Source: an uncultured Pelagibacteraceae bacterium (lineage in GTDB: Bacteria; Pseudomonadota; Alphaproteobacteria; Pelagibacterales; Pelagibacteraceae). Taken from it: a DNA stretch of 40,688 nucleotides. This document shows, piece by piece, positions 34,341-40,688 of the stretch. The position numbers and the translations under genes are program-made. The stretch spans positions 1-40,688 of the forward strand of contig CACFUX010000011.1 in NCBI GenBank assembly GCA_902569615.1. Reading direction: 5' to 3'. A model generated the notes under the pieces. That model searched no databases, was not told where the DNA came from, and worked only from the letters and a program-made list of their open reading frames with translations. Position 1 is the first letter of the stretch; every line of letters starts with the position of its first letter.

Positions 34341-35577
34341 TTACACTTTTTAGCATGTCAATAGATGATTTGATCCCATCTTCGTGAAAACCATAACCAA
34401 AATAGCTTCCACAGAATAAAATATTTTCTTTATTTTGAATAGAATTTAATTGATTTTGAAAACTAAGTGTATTTTTATTATAATATGGATGTGTAAATTT
34501 TACCTTTTTAAATATTTTACTTTTAGGTATTTCCATAAATGGATTTATTGTCAAAAAAATATTTTTATTAATTTTCAAATTTTGTAAATTATTAAGCCAA
34601 TATGTCACTGATGTTTTTTCTATATTATTTCCCTGCATCGATGCATTCCATGAGCACCAGGCATTCTTATTTTTTGGCATAACAGTTTCATCTGAATGTA
34701 AATATGCAATATTATCTCTATAATTAAAGTTTTTTAATATTTTGGACTCTTCTTCTGTTGGATCATGAATTAATTTTAAAGCCTCGTCCGCATGAGTTGC
34801 TATCACTACTTTATCATAATTAAAAAATTCATTCTCTTCTCCATAGAATATTTTTATTCCTTGAGTATTTCTTTTAATTTTATTTATTGGATAGTTTTTA
34901 TAATATTCACCTGATATTTGGTTAATCACTTTATCTACATAATTCTTACTTCTTTTGGCTACAGTATACCATTGAGGTCTATTTTTTATTTTAAATAATC
35001 CATGATTTTTAAAAAAACTTAAAAAAAAATTTAAAGGCATCCGAGAGGCTTCTAATGGTGGCATTGACCAGATTGCTGATACCATCGGTATTATATGATA
35101 ATTAATAAAATATTTTGATATTTTAATTTTTTTTAAATATTCACCTAATGTATAGTTATTATTTTTATCTATATTAAGTTTTTCACATTTATTATAAAAA
35201 TTGATAATTTCAAAAAACATTTTGATAAATTTTAAATTAAATAAATTTCTTTTATTTGAAAAAATTCCATTTATTCCTTTCCCGCAATATTCTATATCAC
35301 TATCTTTGACTGACACTGAAAATGACATGTCGCTTTTTTCAATTTCAATATTATTTTTTATAAAAAACTCAACTAGATTTGGATAAGTAACTTTGTTGAA
35401 AACCATAAAACCGATATCAACAGCCACTTCTTTTTTATTTTCATATGGAATTTTTAAAGTATAAGCATGTCCACCAAAGTGATCATCTTTTTCGAATAAA
35501 TCTACTTTATGTTTTTTCGATAGAAAATATGCAGAACTTAATCCTGATATCCCAGATCCTACTACTGCTATTTTCAT
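34333..35577 (-). CDS. FAD-dependent amine-oxidase-like protein (COG2907 type)
   Basis: This 414-residue flavoprotein starts MKIAVVGSGISGLSSAYFLS, the Rossmann FAD motif, followed by VDLFEKDDHFGGHAYT. It then has DIGFMVFNKVTYPNLVEFF, the mark of the COG2907 group, and a C-terminal LFCGSYFGYGFHEDGIKSSI that closes the FAD site. Such proteins occur beside cyclopropane-synthase homologues and DUF1365. In Rhodobacter a flavoprotein of the Ufa pathway desaturates methylated fatty acids, which is a plausible role here. It starts 12 bases after the gcvP stop and overlaps DUF1365 by 8 bases, so it could be read on the gcv transcript. Confidence 0.88.
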   Translation of the reverse strand: MKIAVVGSGISGLSSAYFLSKKHKVDLFEKDDHFGGHAYTLKIPYENKKEVAVDIGFMVFNKVTYPNLVEFFIKNNIEIEKSDMSFSVSVKDSDIEYCGKGINGIFSNKRNLFNLKFIKMFFEIINFYNKCEKLNIDKNNNYTLGEYLKKIKISKYFINYHIIPMVSAIWSMPPLEASRMPLNFFLSFFKNHGLFKIKNRPQWYTVAKRSKNYVDKVINQISGEYYKNYPINKIKRNTQGIKIFYGEENEFFNYDKVVIATHADEALKLIHDPTEEESKILKNFNYRDNIAYLHSDETVMPKNKNAWCSWNASMQGNNIEKTSVTYWLNNLQNLKINKNIFLTINPFMEIPKSKIFKKVKFTHPYYNKNTLSFQNQLNSIQNKENILFCGSYFGYGFHEDGIKSSIDMLKSVND

Positions 35578-35589
35578 TAAAAACTAATG

Positions 35590-38448
35590 TTAAGCTGCGG
35601 AGTCTTTATATTCATCAATTGAAGGACAAGTACAAAATAAATTTTTATCACCATAAACATTATCAACTCTAGCAACAGGTGGCCAATACTTAGCTGTCCT
35701 TAAAAATTCATACGGATAAGCAGCCTCTTCTCTTTCATATTTATGATCCCATTTATTTGAAGCAAGTTCAACATGCGTATGTGGCGCATTTTTAAGTGGA
35801 TTATCAATTTTATCATACTTTCCAGATTGTATTTTATTTATCTCTTCTCTTATTTTTATTAGCGTAGAACAAAATCGATTGATTTCCGACAAACTTTCAC
35901 TTTCAGTTGGTTCAATCATCATTGTGCCAGCAACTGGCCAAGACATAGTGGGTGCATGATAGCCAAAATCAATAAGTCTCTTTGCAATATCTTCCTCTGT
36001 TATACCGGTATCATTCTTTATTTTTCTAATATCAATAATACACTCATGAGCTACATTGCCATTTTTTCCCTTATATAAAACTGGAAATGATTTTTTTAAT
36101 TTATGAGCAATATAATTTGCATTTAAAATTGCAACTTGAGATGCTTTTTTTAAACCTTCAGATCCCATCATTTTGATGTACATCCATGAGATAGATAAAA
36201 TACTAGAACTTCCCCATGGCGCGGCTGATACTGCACCTATTCCTGTGGCAGGGCCACAATCTTTAATTACTGGATGTCTAGGTAAAAATATTTCTAGATG
36301 TTTTTTACAAGCAATCGGACCCATTCCTGGTCCTCCACCTCCATGTGGAATACAAAAAGTCTTATGTAAATTTATATGGCAAACGTCTGGGCCAAATTTA
36401 CCTGGTTTTGCAATTCCTACTAAAGCATTTAAATTTGCACCATCCATATAAACCTGACCTCCATGTTTATGTATCAAGTCACATATATCAATTATTTTTT
36501 CCTCAAAAACACCATGTGTTGAAGGGTATGTTACCATTAGTGCTGCCAAATTTTCAGAGTGCTCCTCAGCTTTTTTCTTTAAATCTTCATAATCAACATT
36601 TCCATGTTCATCACATTTAATCACAACAACTTTCATTCCTACCATTTGAGCGCTAGCAGGGTTAGTGCCATGTGCTGAACTAGGAATTAAACAAACATTA
36701 CGATTTAGTTCTCCATTTTTTTCATGAAATTTTCTAATCACCATTAGCCCTGCAAATTCACCTTGAGCTCCAGCATTAGGCTGTAGTGAGACACCAGAAA
36801 AACCTGTAATTGATCTTAACCAGTTTTTTAAATCTGTAAAAAGTTCTCTAAATCCCTCCATTTGCTCTACTGGAGCAAATGGATGAGGTTGTGAAAATTC
36901 TTGCCAAGTTACAGGGATCATCTCTGAAACTGCATTTAACTTCATAGTACAAGAACCAAGTGCTATCATTGTTCTATTTAGAGCAATATCAGAGTCTTCT
37001 AATCTTTTTAAATACCTAAGCATTTCAGTTTCTGAATGGTAATTATTAAATACTGGGTGATCTAAATAAGTAGAAGTTCTCAAAAGTTTTTTTGGTAAAT
37101 TTGACAAACTTTCATTCATTGTTTCTTTTATAGTTTCTGAACAATTAAATATTTTTAATAATTGATTAGCTCTATATAAATTTTTTCTTTCGTCAAAAGA
37201 AACTGCTAATAACTCAGAATTAACTTTTCGGATATTTACTCCTTGATCTAAAGCATTCTTATAAATTTTATCTGTTTGATCAAAAGTTTTTACTGTTACT
37301 GTATCAAAAAATTCATTCGAATAGAGTTCATAACCAGATTGTTTTATTTTATCAGCAAAATTTTTAGTAAGCTGCGAAACAGTTTCTGCAATTTTTTTTA
37401 TTCCTTTTGGCCCATGATAGATTGCATAAGCTGCTGAAACTATTGCTAGCAAAGCTTGAGCTGTACAAATATTACTTGTAGCCTTATCTCTTCTAATGTG
37501 TTGTTCTCTAGTTTGAAGAGCTAACCTAAATGCTTTTTTGCCATGTCTATCAACTGAAACACCAACTATTCTTCCAGGCATGGATCTTTTGTATTCATCT
37601 TTTGTAGCAAAAAATGCAGCATGAGGACCTCCATAACCCATTGGAATTCCAAATCTTTGAGAACTTCCTACAGCTATGTCAGCTCCTAGTTCAGCAGGAG
37701 TTTTAAGTTTTGCCAAAGCAAGTAAATCACATGCTAAAACTGCTTTACCATTATTTTTATGAATTTTACTAATAGCTTCACTAGGATCTTTTATATCACC
37801 TAAGGTTCCAGGATATTGAAGAATTCCACAAATAATATTTTCATTAATATCTTTATCTTCATCTCCAACTAATACTTCTAATCCCAAGGGTTCCGCTCTA
37901 GTTTTTATAACATCTATAGTTTGCGGATGACAGTTTTTTGATACAAACACTTTTTTAGTATCTGTTTTTGAAACTCTATAACTTAATCCCATTGCTTCTG
38001 CAGCTGCAGTACCTTCATCTAAAAGAGACGCATTAGCTATATCCATTCCAGTAAAATCAATAATCATTTGTTGAAAATTTAACAACATTTCAAGTCGTCC
38101 TTGGGCAACTTCAGGTTGATACGGAGTATATGAAGTATACCAACCAGGATTTTCCAATATATTTCTTAAGATTACATAAGGTGTATGGGTTCCATAATAT
38201 CCCATTCCTATAAAACTTGAAAAAATTTTATTCTTTTTCGAAATATTTTTTAGTTTTCTTAGTGCTTTGTATTCAGAATTAGGATCTCCAATCTCCAAAC
38301 TATCTTTTAAAAGAATTTTTTCTGGGACAGTTTTTTCTATAAGTTCATCTAAGTTTTTATAACCAAGATCTTGAAGCATCTTAGCTTGTTCTTTTTCAGA
38401 AGAGCCTATGTGTCTTCTAATAAAATCTTTTTGGGCATTCTTTAACAT
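35590..38448 (-). CDS. gcvP: Glycine dehydrogenase (decarboxylating), P-protein
   Basis: The P-protein of the glycine cleavage system decarboxylates glycine on pyridoxal phosphate and passes the aminomethyl group to lipoyl-GcvH. The 952-residue single chain is the full-length, two-domain form. The N terminus is [40 protein letters not shown] and [20 protein letters not shown] lie in the first half. The PLP-binding Lys696 is in [18 protein letters not shown] in the second half. The C-terminal [13 protein letters not shown] and CTCPSIDEY are usual. The start directly abuts the gcvH stop. It is the third gene after the glycine riboswitch. Confidence 0.97.
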   Translation of the reverse strand: MLKNAQKDFIRRHIGSSEKEQAKMLQDLGYKNLDELIEKTVPEKILLKDSLEIGDPNSEYKALRKLKNISKKNKIFSSFIGMGYYGTHTPYVILRNILENPGWYTSYTPYQPEVAQGRLEMLLNFQQMIIDFTGMDIANASLLDEGTAAAEAMGLSYRVSKTDTKKVFVSKNCHPQTIDVIKTRAEPLGLEVLVGDEDKDINENIICGILQYPGTLGDIKDPSEAISKIHKNNGKAVLACDLLALAKLKTPAELGADIAVGSSQRFGIPMGYGGPHAAFFATKDEYKRSMPGRIVGVSVDRHGKKAFRLALQTREQHIRRDKATSNICTAQALLAIVSAAYAIYHGPKGIKKIAETVSQLTKNFADKIKQSGYELYSNEFFDTVTVKTFDQTDKIYKNALDQGVNIRKVNSELLAVSFDERKNLYRANQLLKIFNCSETIKETMNESLSNLPKKLLRTSTYLDHPVFNNYHSETEMLRYLKRLEDSDIALNRTMIALGSCTMKLNAVSEMIPVTWQEFSQPHPFAPVEQMEGFRELFTDLKNWLRSITGFSGVSLQPNAGAQGEFAGLMVIRKFHEKNGELNRNVCLIPSSAHGTNPASAQMVGMKVVVIKCDEHGNVDYEDLKKKAEEHSENLAALMVTYPSTHGVFEEKIIDICDLIHKHGGQVYMDGANLNALVGIAKPGKFGPDVCHINLHKTFCIPHGGGGPGMGPIACKKHLEIFLPRHPVIKDCGPATGIGAVSAAPWGSSSILSISWMYIKMMGSEGLKKASQVAILNANYIAHKLKKSFPVLYKGKNGNVAHECIIDIRKIKNDTGITEEDIAKRLIDFGYHAPTMSWPVAGTMMIEPTESESLSEINRFCSTLIKIREEINKIQSGKYDKIDNPLKNAPHTHVELASNKWDHKYEREEAAYPYEFLRTAKYWPPVARVDNVYGDKNLFCTCPSIDEYKDSAA

Positions 38449-38829
38449 TTAACTGCTACTTTCTTTTGCAAATTTATCATATTCTTCTTTATTCATTAAA
38501 CTATCCATCTCTGAAGTGTCTTTCATTTTCATTTTAAAAAACCAAGCATCTCCTTCTGGGTCCTGATTAATTTTCGCAGGATCGTCTACTATAGTTTGAT
38601 TGGTATCAACAATTTCTCCACTTACAGGAGTATAAACATCGCTCGCAGCTTTTGTAGACTCAACTACTCCTGCAGTACCATCTTTTTCTACACTAGATCC
38701 TTTTTCGGGAAGCTCTACAAAAACAATATCTCCTAGCATTTCTGTTGCATGTTTTGTAATTCCTATAATTGCAATCTCTCCTTCAAGTTTAATCCATTCA
38801 TGTTCTTTTGAAAATTTTACCTCTGGCAT
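38449..38829 (-). CDS. gcvH: Glycine cleavage system H protein
   Basis: The lipoyl carrier protein shuttles the aminomethyl group from P- to T-protein and is then reoxidised by the L-protein, which is not in this window. The 126-residue product has [20 protein letters not shown], the [16 protein letters not shown] hairpin and the lipoylation site Lys60 in [18 protein letters not shown]. Its start is preceded by an exceptionally good Shine-Dalgarno sequence located inside the last codons of gcvT. It directly abuts both gcvT and gcvP. Confidence 0.97.
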   Translation of the reverse strand: MPEVKFSKEHEWIKLEGEIAIIGITKHATEMLGDIVFVELPEKGSSVEKDGTAGVVESTKAASDVYTPVSGEIVDTNQTIVDDPAKINQDPEGDAWFFKMKMKDTSEMDSLMNKEEYDKFAKESSS

Positions 38830-39927
38830 TTACACCTCCTTTACATAATTTTTTTTATAAAATGGTAATTTACAAATATTTGCAGAAACTTTTTTTCCTC
38901 TAATTTCTAAAAATATTTTTGTATCTATTGAAGAATAATTGCTATCAACATATCCCATTGATATTGGATGCTCTACACTTGGGCCAAATGTGCCACTTGT
39001 AATTTTTCCAATTTCTTTATTTTCTTCATTAAATATTTTTGTATTAGCTCTTGCAATTACTTTGGTTTCAGGTTTAATTCCAACTCTCAATTTTTTTACA
39101 CCAGATTGGATCTGTTTTTTTATAATTTCAGATCCTGGATATTGATCATTGATTCTTTTTTTTGATATAGCCCATTTTAAATTAGCTTCTATAGGAGTAG
39201 TTTCTGCATCTAGGTCATTTCCATATAAGCAAAGTCCGGCTTCTAAACGTAATGTATCTCTTGCACCCAAACCAATTAGTTTTGATCCATGTTCAAGTAA
39301 AACTTTTGTAAAATGTTCAGCTATTTCATTAGAAATTGATATCTCAAATCCATCCTCCCCTGTATAACCAGACCTGGTAATATAAATTTTTAAATCATTA
39401 TAGATAAATTCTCCGCCATGCATAAATCTTAGATTAGTAATTTCAGGTATAACTTTTCCAAGTATATTTTTGGCTCCTGGCCCTTGTAAAGCAATCAAAG
39501 ATAAATCTTCCTTAAGTTCTATTTCATAACTAATATCTAATTTTTCTTTGAGAATTTTAAAATCATTAGCTTTGCATGCTGCATTCAAAATAATCATGTA
39601 ACCTTTTTTAATCTTAGTTATAATTAAATCATCACAGATACCTCCTTTTTCATTCATTAAAAATGAATATTTGCTCTGATTTATTTTTAAACTTTGTAAA
39701 TCTATAGGAAAAATTTTTTCAAGATCTTTTGTTAAATTATCATCGCCATAAATAAATAATTGACCCATGTGCGAAACATCAAAAATCCCACAGTTTGATC
39801 TAGTAAATTTATGTTCACTTAAAATTCCTTCTGAGTACTGTATAGGCATATGATAACCTGCAAACTCAACAAGTTTAGCTCCATATGATTTATGAAGGTT
39901 TATTAAAGATGTTTCTTTTATTTCCAT
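38830..39927 (-). CDS. gcvT: Aminomethyltransferase (glycine cleavage T protein)
   Basis: The T-protein releases ammonia from aminomethyl-lipoyl-GcvH and makes 5,10-methylene-tetrahydrofolate. The 365-residue length is normal. Motifs are LVEFAGYHMPIQYSEGILSE (about residues 19-38), GIFDVSHMGQLFIYG (about 47-61), MNEKGGICDDLIITK with the catalytic-site Asp (about 91-105), ITRSGYTGEDGFEISI and LGARDTLRLEAGLCLYGNDL. The ATG at 39925-39927 is preceded by a weak ribosome site. The start codon itself lies in an 11-base stretch that is the exact complement of the riboswitch inter-aptamer linker. It heads the gcvT-gcvH-gcvP operon. Confidence 0.97.
   Translation of the reverse strand: MEIKETSLINLHKSYGAKLVEFAGYHMPIQYSEGILSEHKFTRSNCGIFDVSHMGQLFIYGDDNLTKDLEKIFPIDLQSLKINQSKYSFLMNEKGGICDDLIITKIKKGYMIILNAACKANDFKILKEKLDISYEIELKEDLSLIALQGPGAKNILGKVIPEITNLRFMHGGEFIYNDLKIYITRSGYTGEDGFEISISNEIAEHFTKVLLEHGSKLIGLGARDTLRLEAGLCLYGNDLDAETTPIEANLKWAISKKRINDQYPGSEIIKKQIQSGVKKLRVGIKPETKVIARANTKIFNEENKEIGKITSGTFGPSVEHPISMGYVDSNYSSIDTKIFLEIRGKKVSANICKLPFYKKNYVKEV
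38833..38842 (-). promoter_or_regulatory. Strong Shine-Dalgarno sequence of gcvH
   Basis: On the minus strand the bases AAAGGAGGTG sit just before the gcvH ATG, inside the Lys-Glu-Val codons that end gcvT. This near-perfect anti-16S match stands out in a window where most genes have only weak or no visible ribosome sites. It would allow the H protein to be made in larger amounts than T, which fits its role as a shuttle used by three partners. Confidence 0.75.
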
Positions 39928-39945
39928 ATTAACTCATTTTACCCA

Positions 39946-40085
39946 TCTGTATATTTGCCTGAGAGTTTTGCTCCTTCGGCGAGAATTTAATCTCTTTCCA
40001 GAGTTAATATGTACGGTCCTTTTTGCCTGAGAGATTCCTGGGTAGTTGCTCCTTCGGCGCTACAATTAAATGTAGTCTCTCCCGT
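39946..40085 (-). promoter_or_regulatory. Tandem glycine riboswitch upstream of gcvT
   Basis: The leader of gcvT holds two glycine aptamers in tandem. On the minus strand aptamer 1 runs from 40085 to 40013. It closes with P1 ACGG/CCGT and contains the core GCCGAAGGAGCAA and CTCTCAGGCAAA, followed by AGGACC. Aptamer 2 runs from 40002 to 39946, closes with TCTG/CAGA and has the same two cores. The linker is 10 bases. Glycine riboswitches of this design turn on the glycine cleavage operon, and SAR11 bacteria are known to use them, which fits their glycine/serine requirement. The expression platform is discussed under findings: the linker can pair with the gcvT start. Confidence 0.95.
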
Positions 40086-40092
40086 AAATGTT

Positions 40093-40121
40093 TTTTAACA
40101 CAGAAAATAAAACTCTTCCAA
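40093..40121 (-). promoter_or_regulatory. Candidate promoter of the gcvT leader
   Basis: Reading the minus strand, TTGGAA (40121-40116) and TTAAAA (40098-40093) are separated by exactly 17 bases, a fair sigma-70-type pair. Transcription would then start at about 40086, immediately before the first aptamer base at 40085. The position fits the riboswitch so well that it supports the call, although the -10 element is only moderate and the region is AT-rich. Confidence 0.45.
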
Positions 40122-40129
40122 CTAAATTA

Positions 40130-40688
40130 TTATTCAATTTTACGATTAAAAAATTGTAAAAAAACCGCAGAAATTACAATGCCACCCCCAATAAAAACCA
40201 TTATAGGTGGAGTTTCATTTATAAATAACCAGGCCCAAAGAGGTCCTAAAACTGCTTCAGTCAACATTATGATTCCAACAACTGCAGATGGTGTTTTTTT
40301 AGCTCCTATAGTAATAAATATAAATCCTAGACCTACTTGAAAAAAACCAGCAATGAAACCTAAAAAAATATCATGTGAAGAGATGATGATTTTTGAAGAA
40401 AGTAAATAACCAATAATAACAGCACCAATACCCGCGATTAACTGTAGAGGTATCATATCAATATGTGGATACTTTCTTACAGTTAATATTAAAACTGCAA
40501 ATGAAATTGGCATAACAAATGCTGCAATATTTCCTATCATTTGTCCTGAGGTTAAAGAGCTTCCAAGCATTAAAAATATTCCAGCAAATGCAATTAATAT
40601 TGAAGCTAAAGTTAATTTGTTAATTTTTTCTTTAAGAAATATATATCCAAATATAGCTAAAAAAATAGTTTGCGTTTGTATAATAAAA
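40130..40688 (-). CDS. DMT superfamily permease (EamA), 3' part, truncated by window edge
   Basis: This is the C-terminal part of a DMT/EamA permease. The frame stays open on the minus strand to the window edge, so the start is outside. It begins in the end of the first repeat (TIFLAIFGYIFLKEKINKLT, a typical EamA motif), about 40 codons upstream of the first visible Met at 40570. The second repeat has segments around IGNIAAFVMPISFAVLILTV, LIAGIGAVIIGYLL and IFLGFIAGFFQVGLGFIFIT. The closing motif is IIMLTEAVLGPLWAWLFINE. It lies just upstream of the gcvT promoter region on the same strand and may read into it. Substrate is unknown; position next to glycine cleavage hints at an amino acid, weakly. 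Confidence 0.85.
   Translation of the reverse strand, partial: FIIQTQTIFLAIFGYIFLKEKINKLTLASILIAFAGIFLMLGSSLTSGQMIGNIAAFVMPISFAVLILTVRKYPHIDMIPLQLIAGIGAVIIGYLLSSKIIISSHDIFLGFIAGFFQVGLGFIFITIGAKKTPSAVVGIIMLTEAVLGPLWAWLFINETPPIMVFIGGGIVISAVFLQFFNRKIE

Noticed and set aside
36173..36620. Two overlapping plus-strand frames of about 90 codons inside gcvP
   Set aside because: They are antisense to the conserved PLP-site region of gcvP, resemble no protein, and gcvP is intact.
40023..40340. 105-codon plus-strand frame across the glycine riboswitch
   Set aside because: It is the antisense of the riboswitch and of the end of a DMT permease; its repeats of riboswitch core sequence explain its apparent structure.

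Overview
The window is a gene-dense, strongly AT-rich stretch of bacterial chromosome. Its gene content and order point to a streamlined alphaproteobacterium of the SAR11 clade (Candidatus Pelagibacter or a close relative). The evidence is: spacers of a few bases or overlapping genes almost everywhere; the alphaproteobacterial order lptG-lptD-surA-pdxA-rsmA facing gmk; and gcvT-gcvH-gcvP preceded by a tandem glycine riboswitch, as known from SAR11. I see no tRNA or rRNA genes, CRISPR array, insertion sequence or prophage. No stretch over 300 bases lacks a gene; the longest gap, about 200 bases, is filled by the riboswitch.

Layout. 1-5736 (+): envelope and housekeeping operon lptG (5' end missing), lptD, surA-like, pdxA, rsmA. 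5725-8318 (-): fatty acid synthesis and nucleotide genes fabD, fabG, acpP, gmk. 8403-18363 (+): ribosomal proteins S6, S18 and L9, then dnaB, a large RND/MMPL exporter, cvpA, purF, a PhnZ/MIOX-like HD protein, a DMT permease, an MFS permease and a small ORF6C-like protein. 18360-20387 (-): a glycine amidinotransferase-like enzyme paired with a second DMT permease. 20448-22299 (-) and 22344-29934 (+): a divergent molybdenum formate dehydrogenase locus. It holds mobA and moeA on one side, and a SufU/IscU-like protein, an HPP-family membrane protein, fdhD, fdsB, fdsA and selO on the other. 29940-31043 (-): a FOXRED1-like FAD oxidoreductase. 31105-31865 (+): a short-chain dehydrogenase broken by a one-base frameshift in a T run. 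31862-35577 (-): a lipid-modification cluster (DUF3833 lipoprotein, cyclopropane-fatty-acid-synthase-like methyltransferase, DUF1365, FAD amine-oxidase-like protein). 35590-40085 (-): gcvP, gcvH, gcvT and the riboswitch. 40130-40688 (-): 3' part of a third DMT permease.

How the genes work together. Two one-carbon systems dominate the right half. The formate dehydrogenase locus carries the cofactor genes needed to build a bis-MGD NAD-linked enzyme that oxidises formate to CO2, plus an uncharacterised membrane protein that could move formate. The glycine cleavage operon is glycine-responsive and makes methylene-tetrahydrofolate. It runs almost without a gap into an S-adenosylmethionine-dependent fatty-acid methylation cluster. 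The amidinotransferase probably uses arginine as donor and may use glycine as acceptor.

The points most worth a second look are: an exact 11-base complement between the inter-aptamer linker of the riboswitch and the gcvT start codon; the HPP protein and SufU-like protein inside the formate operon; an altered cysteine ligand pattern in FdsB; the HD-domain oxygenase-like protein; and the frameshifted dehydrogenase.
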